Under the pieces are notes generated by a model. The model did no database searches. It had not been told where the DNA came from and worked only from the letters and a program-made list of their open reading frames with translations. A DNA stretch of 64,000 bases from Propionispira arboris (GTDB taxonomy: Bacteria; Bacillota; Negativicutes; Selenomonadales; Selenomonadaceae), in the NCBI RefSeq assembly GCF_900109225.1, contig NZ_FNZK01000018.1, positions 1 to 64,000 on the forward strand, given 5' to 3'. The translations under genes were made by a program, and so were the position numbers. Numbering within the stretch: the first letter of the stretch is position 1; every line of letters starts with the position of its first letter. Below are positions 17,872-27,118 of this stretch, piece by piece.

Positions 17872-18654
17872 ATGACAACTGGAACTCTTATTTTATTAAT
17901 TATTGTTGCTGCAATTTCTGGTATGGGAAGCGTGCTGGATGAGGCACAGACTCATCGCCCGCTCATATCTTGCACATTGGTAGGTCTTGTCCTTGGTGAT
18001 ATAACAACTGGTATTATTTTAGGTGGTACTTTGGAAATGTTAGCGCTTGGCTGGATGAATGTTGGTGCCGCCATGGCTCCTGATGCAGCATTAGCTAGTG
18101 TTATATCGGCTATTCTTGTCATTGTTGGGCATCAATCCATTGGTGCTGGTATTGCTGTTGCTATACCACTCGCAGCAGCTGGTCAGGTATTAACTATTTT
18201 TGTTCGAACCATTACCGTATTTTTTCAACATCTTGCTGATAAATATGCAGCGGAAGGTAGTACTCGCGGCATTGAAATGTGTCATTTTATGGGACTTTTA
18301 CTGCAGGGAATCCGTGTTGCAGTACCAGCTGCACTTGTTGGTATGGTAGCAGGAACGGATACAGTTAATGCACTTTTGGCATCGATTCCTGAAGTAATCA
18401 CGCGTGGATTGCAAGTATCTGGTGGGTTTATCGTTGTAGTCGGATATGCAATGGTTATCAATATGATGAATGCTAAATCGTTGATGCCATTTTTCTTTTT
18501 AGGTTTCTTACTAGCCGTTTTTACAAACATCAATTTAATCGGATTTGGAGCCGTTGGTTTAATTTGTGCTTATTTCCATGTAAAGTCACTGGCTCGTGAG
18601 TTAAACTCGGGTACAGGCGGCGACAATACAATCGATGACTCAGATTTAATGTAA
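17872..18654 (+). CDS. PTS mannose-family EIIC membrane component
   Basis: A 260-residue polytopic membrane protein with about seven to eight helices. GMGSVLDEAQTHRPLISCTLVGLVLGD at residues 17-43 is the classic EIIC-Man signature, and GGTLEMLALGWMNVGAA follows at about 50. Together with IID it forms the sugar channel and also the docking site used by some class II bacteriocins. An AAGGAGCG ribosome site precedes the ATG, 28 bp after the IIB gene. Confidence 0.95.
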   Translation: MTTGTLILLIIVAAISGMGSVLDEAQTHRPLISCTLVGLVLGDITTGIILGGTLEMLALGWMNVGAAMAPDAALASVISAILVIVGHQSIGAGIAVAIPLAAAGQVLTIFVRTITVFFQHLADKYAAEGSTRGIEMCHFMGLLLQGIRVAVPAALVGMVAGTDTVNALLASIPEVITRGLQVSGGFIVVVGYAMVINMMNAKSLMPFFFLGFLLAVFTNINLIGFGAVGLICAYFHVKSLARELNSGTGGDNTIDDSDLM

Positions 18655-18674
18655 TTATTTAAGGAGGATGTATC

Positions 18675-19496
18675 ATGGCTGAAAAAAAATTAACTAAAAG
18701 TGATTTAGTTGCTATATTTATTCGTTCCAACTTTTTATTGGGTTCCTTCAATTTTGAAAGAATGCAGGCTATCGGGTTTTGTGTTTCAATGATCCCGGCA
18801 TTGAAAAAACTTTATAAAGGCGAAGAATTAAAGTCTGCATTAAAACGTCATCTTGAATTTTTTAACACACAGCCATTTCTGGCAACACCAATTATGGGGA
18901 TTATCGCTGCGATGGAAGAGCAAAAAGCAAATGGTGCCGACATTAGTGAAGGCGCTATTAGTGGCGTGAAGATCGGCCTGATTGGACCGCTTGCTGGTGT
19001 TGGTGATCCTATTTTTTGGGGTACACTTCGTCCAGTACTCGCAGCACTGGGAGCTGGTATTGCACTTACAGGTAGTTTGCTCGGACCACTGGTTTTCTTT
19101 ATCGCTTTTAACGTAATCCGTTTAGCCACAAACTGGTATGGTGTTATGTATGGTTATTCCAAAGGCACACAACTCGTTACAGATATGGGTGGTAATAAAC
19201 TTAGATATTTAACAGAAGGATCTTCGGTTCTCGGACTTTTAGTTATGGGGGCACTTGTTGCCAAATGGACGACTGTAAATATGCCTTTTGTTTTATCAAC
19301 CTATGTTGCCAGTGATGGCAAACAAGTTGTGACCACGATTCAAACGGTACTTGACAGCTTAATGCCTAGCATTGTTCCGCTCTTAATGACATTTATCTGC
19401 ATGTACCTTCTTAAAAAAGGATTGAATCCGCTTGTAATTATTTTAGGATTATTTGTTATCGGTATTGCAGGTTATGCTGTTGGTCTATTCGCATAA
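18675..19496 (+). CDS. PTS mannose-family EIID membrane component
   Basis: A 273-residue EIID. Family signatures are RSNFLLGSFNFERMQAIGF near 12-30, HLEFFNTQPFLATPIMGI near 55, and IGPLAGVGDPIFWGTLRPVLAALGA near 99-123. C-terminal membrane helices span 170-273. The gene lies 20 bp after the IIC gene and ends the operon, with a strong terminator 17 bp after the stop. AAGGAGGATG is a good ribosome site. Confidence 0.95.
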   Translation: MAEKKLTKSDLVAIFIRSNFLLGSFNFERMQAIGFCVSMIPALKKLYKGEELKSALKRHLEFFNTQPFLATPIMGIIAAMEEQKANGADISEGAISGVKIGLIGPLAGVGDPIFWGTLRPVLAALGAGIALTGSLLGPLVFFIAFNVIRLATNWYGVMYGYSKGTQLVTDMGGNKLRYLTEGSSVLGLLVMGALVAKWTTVNMPFVLSTYVASDGKQVVTTIQTVLDSLMPSIVPLLMTFICMYLLKKGLNPLVIILGLFVIGIAGYAVGLFA

Positions 19497-19512
19497 TTGA
19501 TTATTACTTACT

Positions 19513-19553
19513 AAAAAATGCATCTTTACCTTATTGGTAAAGATGCATTTTTT
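19513..19553 (+). terminator. Terminator of the PTS operon
   Basis: A perfect 18-bp stem (AAAAAATGCATCTTTACC and its complement) around a 5-base loop, ending in six T residues. The A-run would let it also work on the leftward MFS transcript. Confidence 0.9.
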
Positions 19554-19601
19554 GTAAGAACTTTTAAAAATTTTATAGTACAAATTCTTATTTTTAAATT
19601 G

Positions 19602-20807
19602 TTAATTCGCCATTTCACTACGAATACGAGCGAATTCTTTACCTGCTTTCTTTCCGTATAGAACATAGTATAGAACAATGCAAGCTAAAGCAATGATAGC
19701 TGTTAGCATATATATTCCAGGAAAACCGATCATAGGTCTTAAAAAGCCCAAGAGAAATGGACCTACACCCAAACCAAAATCAAGAGCCACAAAATAAGTT
19801 GATGTAGCAATACCCATGCGGTGGGCTGGCGATAACTTGACACAGACTGCCTGTCCGTTCGACATGAAAGTACCATAACCCAGACCGACAAAAGCACCTG
19901 AAAGTAACATTAAAAAACTGCTTTGTGCCTGACTTAACATATATAAACCAATCGCTAAAAAAATATAGCATGGATACAAAACGAAATTTTCACCTTTTCT
20001 GTCAAATAAAATACCGGTAAATGGTCGTGAAACCGTAATGACGAGAGCATAAACAACAAAGTAAAATGTACCGGCTCCTACAAGATTTATTTCTTGGGAA
20101 TAAGCTGCTAAAAAGCTCAAAACGCTGGAATAACAAAGTCCCATAAATACACCGACGCTCGCAATAGACAAAACATTTAACTCGATAAAATTACTAATTT
20201 TATACTCGTGCATTTGTGCCGCTTGCTGCGGTGTAAGTTTAATTTCGGTAATATCCAGAAAGAAGCATACCAGAACGCAAAGACCCAATAAAACGGCACA
20301 AAAAATGAAAATGGACGTAAAATCAAAATGCTGATTGAGAAACATCCCTAAAAATGGTCCCATCGCGGCGGCTATACTTGTACTTAAGCCATAATAATTA
20401 ATTCCTTCACCACGACGTTCTGTAGGAATAATATTCGCGATGATTGTACTTGTTGCCGTAGAAGCAATACCATAGCCGATGCCGCTGAAAAAACGAATAA
20501 CATATAAAATCATTAAGCTGTTGGCACCAAAATAAAAAAGTGTAGTCAGAAAATAAAAAAACATGCCAGCATAAAGCATTTTTTTTCGACCAACCGTTTC
20601 AATCGATCGTCCTGCTAATAAACGAGCTAAAAGAGTTCCTAGGATAAAAATACCGGAAGCCAATCCAGCTTCACTGAGGGAAGCATGTAAATTATTCGTT
20701 GCAAATACTGTTATAATAACCATTAATAAATAATATACCAAATAAATGAAAAAATTAACAATTGTATCAATCAGAAAATTTTTTGTCCACAAACTAGCTT
20801 TAACCAT
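19602..20807 (-). CDS. MFS efflux-type transporter
   Basis: A 401-residue protein from the ATG at 20807, which has AAGGGTG as ribosome site. It has twelve predicted membrane helices. The MFS motif appears as GRSIETVGRKKMLYAGM after helix 2 and again as FDRKGENFVLYPCY in the second half. The sequence resembles the arabinose-efflux/drug-efflux branch of sugar- or drug-exporting MFS proteins. The substrate is unknown. It is a single gene in the same direction as the LysR gene upstream, which may control it. Confidence 0.85.
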   Translation of the reverse strand: MVKASLWTKNFLIDTIVNFFIYLVYYLLMVIITVFATNNLHASLSEAGLASGIFILGTLLARLLAGRSIETVGRKKMLYAGMFFYFLTTLFYFGANSLMILYVIRFFSGIGYGIASTATSTIIANIIPTERRGEGINYYGLSTSIAAAMGPFLGMFLNQHFDFTSIFIFCAVLLGLCVLVCFFLDITEIKLTPQQAAQMHEYKISNFIELNVLSIASVGVFMGLCYSSVLSFLAAYSQEINLVGAGTFYFVVYALVITVSRPFTGILFDRKGENFVLYPCYIFLAIGLYMLSQAQSSFLMLLSGAFVGLGYGTFMSNGQAVCVKLSPAHRMGIATSTYFVALDFGLGVGPFLLGFLRPMIGFPGIYMLTAIIALACIVLYYVLYGKKAGKEFARIRSEMAN

Positions 20808-20961
20808 TTTTAAAATCACCCTTATATAAATTTTTCAACAATATGCTTGAATGGGTTCGCTTTTGTTTGAACCTTATCGGGCATTAGAGAATCCATATAA
20901 TCTAGTGTCTTCTCTATAGGCATTTACTATATACCAAATTTATGCCTTTGTATAACAAAAT

Positions 20962-21020
20962 AAATAGATAACTGTTATAAGTAAAACTAATCTATCCACA
21001 CTTATAGCAGTTATCTATTT
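20962..21020 (-). terminator. Hairpin after the LysR gene
   Basis: Two 21-base arms (20962-20982 and 21000-21020) pair with one mismatch around a 17-base loop, followed on the minus strand by ATTTATTTTG. It probably ends the LysR transcript. Confidence 0.65.
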
Positions 21021-21069
21021 ATAGTATTTTTATATGCTGAAACATAATTATATGGTTTTTGTTGAAAAC

Positions 21070-21966
21070 TTAACAAAAGTCGCGATTTAAATTAATAATA
21101 TAATCAATGAATACCTGCATTGTTTTACTTTTGGGATTTTCTTTTTTATATAAAAGATAAGCTTTTAATTGCAAAGGCGATTCCATTTCATAATAACCGT
21201 CTTCAATTTGCAACGCTCGTAAGAGCCTTTTCGGCAGTAAAGCACCAGCCGGATTTTGTTGACAGTAATGAACAATAGCATATGGTGTAGCTAAACGTGC
21301 AGCAGCTGGCAATATTTTACGGCTGTGCTGAAAATATTTTTCAATAATCCCATTCATAAAAGAGTGTGATGGGTATTGCACCAGCGGTAAAGTTTCCATT
21401 TGCTGCAAGCTCACGGTATTTTTTATTTTTGGAATATTAGGTGCATAGTAAACTACGTCATCAAGGCGAAATAAAACTTTTTCATAATTTTTTACAGTAA
21501 GATCTGTTCGCAAAAACGTAGAAACAATATCAATACGATCATCAGTTAAGGACGTCAGAAGATCTTCTTCTTCCATATTATAAACGGTAATTAATATATT
21601 TGAATTATTCTCATGAAAATATGAAATATGTTGATTCATCAGTACATCACCGAGTGATGTCAATACACCGATCTTTAATTCCAAAGGTTTTCCACCATTT
21701 AAGTGTTGGACATCGTAGATTGCTTCTGCCAGCATTGGCATTATCTGGCTGAGCTTTTTAAAAAAGAATTCACCTTCTGGTGTTAATTTGCTGCCGCGAT
21801 TGGAACGACTGATCAAATTTACGTTAAGCATGGTCTCTAGATTTTTCATCTGAAAACTAAATGCTGATTGTGTAATATTCGCTTGTTTAGCCGCCAATGT
21901 AAAATTACCCACGCGACCATAAATCATAAAATTTTCTAATTGTTGACTACTTGGAATATTACTCAT
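21070..21966 (-). CDS. LysR-family transcriptional regulator
   Basis: A 298-residue protein from the ATG at 21966 (MSNIPSSQQLENF), preceded by GATGGAGATT; a longer reading would add 32 unlikely residues. The N-terminal winged helix-turn-helix has NFTLAAKQANITQSAFSFQMKNLETMLNVNLISRSNRG, typical of LysR. The rest is a two-lobed effector-binding domain. The neighbours are an MFS pump (same strand) and cyclopropane synthase (divergent), either of which may be its target. The effector is unknown. Confidence 0.88.
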   Translation of the reverse strand: MSNIPSSQQLENFMIYGRVGNFTLAAKQANITQSAFSFQMKNLETMLNVNLISRSNRGSKLTPEGEFFFKKLSQIMPMLAEAIYDVQHLNGGKPLELKIGVLTSLGDVLMNQHISYFHENNSNILITVYNMEEEDLLTSLTDDRIDIVSTFLRTDLTVKNYEKVLFRLDDVVYYAPNIPKIKNTVSLQQMETLPLVQYPSHSFMNGIIEKYFQHSRKILPAAARLATPYAIVHYCQQNPAGALLPKRLLRALQIEDGYYEMESPLQLKAYLLYKKENPKSKTMQVFIDYIINLNRDFC

Positions 21967-22287
21967 TTTTAAATCTCCATCATCTATATAAATCGATTGG
22001 CAACGGTATGTAATTATTATTATTTTACACACGAACAGGTATGATACATAATACTGTATCATACCTATTAAAAAATGAAAAGCTTAATGCAGTGAGAGGG
22101 CGATAGTTGTTATTGATAAAATTAATGTAATTCATTTATTTATTTTATTATACATTTTTTTTACTCCTTGCTATACTATTGTTATACCATTAATAAAAAA
22201 CACCAAAAAATCTTGTAGGTGCAGACGGATGGTAAGCTGTGCTTTAATCAAAAATCAGTTTGGAAATGAAGAAAGAAGTGGACCTGT
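21967..22287. other. Divergent intergenic region between lysR and cfa
   Basis: About 320 bp of AT-rich sequence. It must hold promoters for both genes. TGCTATACTATTG near 22170 is a likely -10 for the rightward gene. No strong palindrome was noted. Confidence 0.35.
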
Positions 22288-23469
22288 ATGTTTAAGAAAG
22301 CAACATTAAAAACTCTTTTTAAATTGTGGGACAAAGGTAGTTTTTCTGTCGTATTTTGGGATGGAGAAGAAGTGTGTTATGGTAGTGAAAAACCTGTATT
22401 TAAAATAATATTTCATCAAGCACCAAAATTAAATGATGTGAAAAAAAACCTTATACTTACGTTGGGCGAAGCCTATATGGATGGAGTTATTGATTTTGAA
22501 GGATCGCTTGACGATGTCATTGCAACGATGTTCAAAAATAACGGGAATGAAGCGAAAGCGGATTTTCATCTAAAAGACTTGGCGCGTCAGTTAAAAGAAA
22601 TTGACGAAGCAATAGAAAGTAAAAATATACATAAGCACTATGATTTAGGAAACGATTTTTTTGCCTTATGGCTTGATAAAACGATGTCTTACTCCTGTGC
22701 TTATTTTAAGACTGAAAAAGATACACTCGAGCAGGCACAACTGCAAAAAATTGATCATAGCTTAAAAAAATTAAATTTAAACTCAAATGAACATCTTTTA
22801 GATATTGGCTGTGGCTGGGGTTGGCTTGCTATTCGTGCAGCTCAACAATATAAAGTTCACGCAACTGGCATTACGCTCAGTAAAGAACAATACGAAGGTG
22901 CTCGGTCTCGTGTGCATGAACTTGGGTTAGAGGAACTGGTTGATATTCGTTTAGCAAATTACATGGATATGGATCCGAAGCAAGAACAGTTTGACAAAAT
23001 CGTCAGCATTGGTATGTTTGAACATGTAGGAAAAAAATATTTACCACTTTATTTTTCTAAAGTGAATGCATTGCTCAAAGATAAGGGCACATTCCTTTTG
23101 CATTCCATTATGGCAAATTTTGAATCGCCGACAAATTCATGGATAAAAACATATATTTTCCCAGGCGGCTATGTGCCAACCTTGCGTGAAACCATGCAAC
23201 TTTTTCCGGAGTTTGATTTTCATGTGCTGCACGCGGAAAGTTTGCGTCTTCATTACGCAAAAACATTGGATTTTTGGAATGCTAATTTCCAGAAAAAAAT
23301 TCCGCAAGTGCGAAAACTATATGATGAACGCTTCATTCGTATGTGGGAACTTTATTTATCCGGCTGTGCTTCAGCTTTTCGTACGGGGGGAATCGATATT
23401 TATCAATGTCTCTTAACAAAAGGGATTGATAATAATATTCCTATGACGGCTGACTATATGTATAAATGA
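22288..23469 (+). CDS. cfa: Cyclopropane-fatty-acyl-phospholipid synthase
   Basis: A 393-residue SAM-dependent enzyme that adds a methylene bridge to unsaturated acyl chains of membrane phospholipids. Evidence: N-terminal lipid-binding region with LGEAYMDGVIDFEG near 64; HYDLGNDFFALWLDKTMSYSCAYF near 118-141; SAM-binding LLDIGCGWGWLAIRAA near 172-187; GITLSKEQ near 197; and SIGMFEHVG near 239. The length matches the family. The ATG has GAAAGAAGTGG upstream. It is a single gene that ends at a hairpin repeat element. Confidence 0.95.
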   Translation: MFKKATLKTLFKLWDKGSFSVVFWDGEEVCYGSEKPVFKIIFHQAPKLNDVKKNLILTLGEAYMDGVIDFEGSLDDVIATMFKNNGNEAKADFHLKDLARQLKEIDEAIESKNIHKHYDLGNDFFALWLDKTMSYSCAYFKTEKDTLEQAQLQKIDHSLKKLNLNSNEHLLDIGCGWGWLAIRAAQQYKVHATGITLSKEQYEGARSRVHELGLEELVDIRLANYMDMDPKQEQFDKIVSIGMFEHVGKKYLPLYFSKVNALLKDKGTFLLHSIMANFESPTNSWIKTYIFPGGYVPTLRETMQLFPEFDFHVLHAESLRLHYAKTLDFWNANFQKKIPQVRKLYDERFIRMWELYLSGCASAFRTGGIDIYQCLLTKGIDNNIPMTADYMYK

Positions 23470-23503
23470 ACGAAAAATTTAACTAAGTTTATCAATTTGT
23501 CAC

Positions 23504-23569
23504 AAAGAGGACTATATAAGGGCATCGTTTGCTTTTTGCGTAACGTTGCTCAAGAATATAGTCCTCTTT
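23504..23569 (+). terminator. Hairpin element with conserved core, copy 1
   Basis: A 14-bp perfect stem (AAAGAGGACTATAT and its complement) encloses a 37-base loop containing AGGGCATCGTTT (23519-23530) and CGTAACG (23539-23545). The stem is followed by CTTAGTTGT rather than a T-run. The same two loop motifs with the same spacing recur at 26944-26970. Confidence 0.6.
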
Positions 23570-23688
23570 CTTAGTTGTATTATAACATACTTATGGCATG
23601 TTACTTCATAAGTAAAGGCGGGAGATTTGAATAAATTCGTTTGTTATTTCGATTAAATCCAAATTTATTTAAAATGGAGGAGTACGAG

Positions 23689-24354
23689 ATGGAACGTTTA
23701 GGAGCTTTAAGTGCAAAATATGAAAGTAATGATAATCCTGCGGCGGTGTCGCAGTCGAATGGAGATGGCGGCGGGTGGTCTTATGGAATATATCAGTTTG
23801 CCAGTGCTGCAGGAGTTGTGCAGAATTTTATATATTGGTTATGCCAGCATGACGTACCGTATGACGAATATGGCAGACAACTAGCTTCAGCTGGAGATCC
23901 GTGCAGTGATCAGTCTTTCGTAGATAAGTGGGAAGATATTGGAAATACGGATGCAGATGGCTTTGTGATGCTGCAGGATGAATATGTAAAACCGCAGTAT
24001 TATGATGCTGGTGCAGAAAAATTGATCGAATGGTATAATTTTGATATTAGTCAGCACAGTAATGCATTGCAACAAGTTTTATTTAGTAATTGCATCCAGC
24101 ATGGTAATTACTATGGAGCTCAAGTATTTGGTGATGCCGCAAAATTCGTTGAGAAGGACTTAAATAGTATGAATGAAGCGGATATTATCAACTTTATTTA
24201 TGAAGTGAAATTAACAGACATGTCTTGGTCAAGTGGCAGTCCTCAATTGCGATCAGGTCTCTTTGCTCGGTGGAAGAATGAGAGAGAAGATGCTCTAGAT
24301 TTATTAAAAAAGCAAACAGAGTCAGATATTTTTGTTGGATCAGGCTGTAAATAA
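23689..24354 (+). CDS. Lysozyme/chitosanase-like glycan hydrolase, putative
   Basis: A 221-residue protein from the ATG at 23689, preceded by GGAGGAG. The opening LGALSAKYESNDNPAAVSQ followed by GGGWSYGIYQFAS resembles the KYES...SYGxYQ pattern of phage-tail/Vgr-associated lysozyme-like and chitosanase-like proteins. In that pattern the Glu of KYES (about residue 9) is the likely acid catalyst. There is no signal peptide, so export would need lysis or another route. No phage genes are nearby. Its 3' end overlaps the convergent transporter gene by 15 bp. The family call is moderate. Confidence 0.55.
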   Translation: MERLGALSAKYESNDNPAAVSQSNGDGGGWSYGIYQFASAAGVVQNFIYWLCQHDVPYDEYGRQLASAGDPCSDQSFVDKWEDIGNTDADGFVMLQDEYVKPQYYDAGAEKLIEWYNFDISQHSNALQQVLFSNCIQHGNYYGAQVFGDAAKFVEKDLNSMNEADIINFIYEVKLTDMSWSSGSPQLRSGLFARWKNEREDALDLLKKQTESDIFVGSGCK

Positions 24355-25035
24355 TTGTGCTAGGAAATAAGCTGCTCCGGCAGCGATACCGCCAATTAAC
24401 GTCGTTTGCAGAGCACTGAGCCAAGGTTTATTCCCGATAAACTGTCCTTTGCAATAGCCGAAGAAAAATAACGTCAATAATGTAATAACAACAGAAAGGC
24501 GAAGTGCATCATGACTACTGGAAATCATCATGTAAGGCAATAAAGGGATAATACCGCTGGCGGCATATGCACCTGCAATTGTTGCCGCGCTTTTTAAAGC
24601 TCGTTTAGGGTCGGGTTTTTCTAATCCAAGTTCAAATTTCATCATAAAATCAACCATGATTTCAGGGTTTTTCTTCAAAGCGTCAACAATGGGGCGACTT
24701 GTTTCTTGCGAAATATGATAGGAATTAAAAATATCAATAATTTCTTGTTCTTCATCTGCAAGGCGGGAGTGCAGTTCACACTGTTCCCGCTTTCTTTCGC
24801 TAATATAATGTTCAATTTCACTCCGGGCTGCCAAAAAACCGCCGAGTCCCATAGAAATAGAACCAGCCGCAATTTCAGCAAGTCCGGCTGTGACGACAAT
24901 ACCTGTTCCCGCAACGGCACCAGATAGTCCTGCTGCAAGGGCAAAAGGGACTGTTAAGCCATCTGACATGCCAATGACAAGATCTTTGACTATGTCAGAT
25001 GCCATAAAATGATTTTCTTTATGAATCGTTTGCAA
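24340..25035 (-). CDS. VIT1/CCC1-family membrane transporter
   Basis: A 231-residue membrane protein of the VIT1/CCC1 (DUF125) family, known in eukaryotes for vacuolar Fe2+/Mn2+ import. The start DIVKDLVIGMSDGLTVPFALAAGLSGA (about 14-40) is the diagnostic first helix. Two helix pairs flank a cytoplasmic, acidic helical stretch (RSEIEHYISERKREQCELHSRLADEEQE near 71-98) that resembles the metal-binding region. The substrate is probably a divalent metal. It starts with MQTIHKENHFMASD and has AGGAGTGAC as ribosome site. Confidence 0.88.
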   Translation of the reverse strand: MQTIHKENHFMASDIVKDLVIGMSDGLTVPFALAAGLSGAVAGTGIVVTAGLAEIAAGSISMGLGGFLAARSEIEHYISERKREQCELHSRLADEEQEIIDIFNSYHISQETSRPIVDALKKNPEIMVDFMMKFELGLEKPDPKRALKSAATIAGAYAASGIIPLLPYMMISSSHDALRLSVVITLLTLFFFGYCKGQFIGNKPWLSALQTTLIGGIAAGAAYFLAQLFTA

Positions 25036-25429
25036 TGTTAGTCACTCCTTTCAAAAGCCAAAGGAAGGGATTTTCCTTATTGTTTTAATGATACTCTTTT
25101 TTTCATAATGTTAACAGATGCGTATTTGAAATAAACTCGTAATACGAAGCTTGGCAGGTTTTAGGGTTGCTTTTATACTCTGGCGGTTTTGATAGTCACA
25201 TGTACTTCTTACACCGTATGATTGTTAAGATATTTTTACATACAATTAACAATTAATTAATAATGATCGGCTTATATCATGCTATACTTTTAAGAGTTTA
25301 CAAGAATAAGTTTTGCAAGACGTTGAGATATGAGATACATTCATCGTATTGCAAAAGCAAGCTTAATTCTAAAGACTATAGTTAGGTGCAAGCTTTACGT
25401 ATTATAAAAAAACGGAAGGTGTGATATTT
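25036..25429. other. Divergent intergenic region
   Basis: About 390 bp between the VIT1-type gene and the exported phosphatase gene. TGCTATACTTTT near 25280 is -10-like for the rightward gene. No other structure was seen. Confidence 0.35.
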
Positions 25430-26695
25430 ATGTTTAAATTTCAAAAAAACCTACTAATAACAACGGTGATGCTCATTATGGTGATGTTCACAAGCTCTAT
25501 GGCAAGTGCTGCCGGGCAAGTATTAACGCAAGGAAAATGGGCTCCTGCTACACGGACAGCTATGCAAAAATTTATTGATACGTATGGTACGAAGAGTTCA
25601 AATTATAACGCAGCAAAAAAACCTTACGTAGTGTTTGACTGGGATAATACTTCCATTATGAATGATACGGAAGAGGCCTTATTTATGTATCAGATTCAAA
25701 ACTTGGTCTTTAAATTAAAACCAGAAGAATTTGGCAAGATTGTTACAAAAAACGTTCCGCAAGGTTCATTTAATAAAGAGTACAATAATATGGCAGGGCA
25801 AGCCGTAACGCTTGAAGCAGTGAATAATGATTTAATAAGAGATTACACTTTTATTTATAATAATTATGCTGGCATGCAGGGGAAAATGAGTTTGGAAGAT
25901 ATCCAAAAGACAGATCAATTCATGGATTTTCGTGCTAAAATGTGGTATATCTATCAAGCGATTGATGATAAATATACCAGTAAAATAAGTTATACATGGG
26001 TGCTCTATTTCTTTAAAAATATGACAACGGATGAAGTAAGCGCTCTCACTGAAAAATCAAATGATTATAATTTAGGACAGGCTATTCGTAAGGAAACTTG
26101 GCTGAGTCCTGATACTTTACCTGGCGAAGCTGGTGTGGTGGGCGTTTCCCATACAACGGGTCTTCGTTTAACGGAAGAAATTGGGGATTTAATGAGTACG
26201 TTGCGCTCGAATGGTTTTGACGTTTATGTATGTACCGCATCATTGGAAGATGTGGTAGCTGTGTTTGCCACCAATCCGAAATATGGTTATAATGTGGCAC
26301 GGGAAAATGTAATTGGCATGCAGCTGGAAAAGATCAATAATGTATATCAAGATTCCTACAAAAAAGGGTTAGTACCAACCGGCGAACATGGAAAGACTCT
26401 TGGTATCCAACGTGTAGTAGCTGATAAACGCGGTTATGGACCAATCATGGTTGCCGGTGACAGCTCAGGGGATTATAATATGATGACTGAATTTCCTGAT
26501 ACCAAACGCGTATTGCTGGTGAATCGTCTAAAAAGCGGCAGCTTTGGCAAACTTTGTGCCGAAGCAGCAGCTACAATGGGAAATCCTAATGCTAAATTTG
26601 TTCTGCAGGGGCGCAATGAAAATTTAGGCCTATGGAACCCGAGTGAAGAAGTTATCAAATTGGGCAAAAATACAGGAGCATTACTTGCTAAATAA
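25430..26695 (+). CDS. Exported HAD-family phosphatase
   Basis: A protein of about 421 residues. The ATG at 25430 follows GGAAGGTG; a GTG at 25421 is the alternative. A signal peptide (about 1-27, ending MASAA) directs export. The HAD motif 1 is VFDWDNTS with nucleophile Asp70 and acid Asp72, motif 2 is VCTAS near 269, and motif 4 is MVAGDSSGDYNMM near 342. The layout resembles periplasmic phosphorylcholine/acid phosphatases of the HAD class. It may release phosphate from choline phosphate or other phosphoesters. It is a single gene with its own terminator. Confidence 0.82.
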   Translation: MFKFQKNLLITTVMLIMVMFTSSMASAAGQVLTQGKWAPATRTAMQKFIDTYGTKSSNYNAAKKPYVVFDWDNTSIMNDTEEALFMYQIQNLVFKLKPEEFGKIVTKNVPQGSFNKEYNNMAGQAVTLEAVNNDLIRDYTFIYNNYAGMQGKMSLEDIQKTDQFMDFRAKMWYIYQAIDDKYTSKISYTWVLYFFKNMTTDEVSALTEKSNDYNLGQAIRKETWLSPDTLPGEAGVVGVSHTTGLRLTEEIGDLMSTLRSNGFDVYVCTASLEDVVAVFATNPKYGYNVARENVIGMQLEKINNVYQDSYKKGLVPTGEHGKTLGIQRVVADKRGYGPIMVAGDSSGDYNMMTEFPDTKRVLLVNRLKSGSFGKLCAEAAATMGNPNAKFVLQGRNENLGLWNPSEEVIKLGKNTGALLAK

Positions 26696-26730
26696 ATCTT
26701 ATAACATTTACAAAATTATTACAGTAAAAA

Positions 26731-26772
26731 GTCTGCAAAGATTCCAACCTGAATCTGCAGGCTTTTTTTTTA
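26731..26772 (+). terminator. Intrinsic terminator after the HAD phosphatase gene
   Basis: GTCTGCA pairs with TGCAGGC, with an inner GATT/AATC helix, followed by nine or more T residues. Confidence 0.8.
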
Positions 26773-26882
26773 TTCAAGCAGCAAGCATAGCGAATCGGGT
26801 GGATGGGAATTTTGAAAGTCGATTTGACTTTGGGTACATAAAGCTGTAATCTATATTTGAAAATTTATTTGCAAAAAAAGTA

Positions 26883-27030
26883 CTATATATTAACGCATTA
26901 AAGAAATTACATCCAGCCTATCAGTCTGCCAGAAATGGGGTGTAGGGCATCGTTTACTTCCTACGTAACGCCACCCCTATACCCCATGCTTGACGGTTGC
27001 CATATAAAATGTTTAATGCGTTCTATATAG
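26883..27030. repeat. Nested inverted-repeat element, copy 2 of the conserved hairpin core
   Basis: The outer arms 26883-26902 and 27012-27030 (CTATATA..AACGCATTAAA) are near-perfect inverted repeats about 110 bp apart. Inside, 26935-26987 forms a GC-rich hairpin (ATGGGGTGTAGGG / CCCCTATACCCCAT) with loop motifs AGGGCATCGTTT (26944-26955) and CGTAACG (26964-26970), spaced as in copy 1. The size and terminal repeats are MITE-like. Confidence 0.55.
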
Positions 27031-27118
27031 TTTACTAAATTTTTAGAACGATAGTATGGATATTTTAATATACTAAAATACATTGAGTCGATTTACTGTG
27101 AAACTGGAGGCATAAGGT

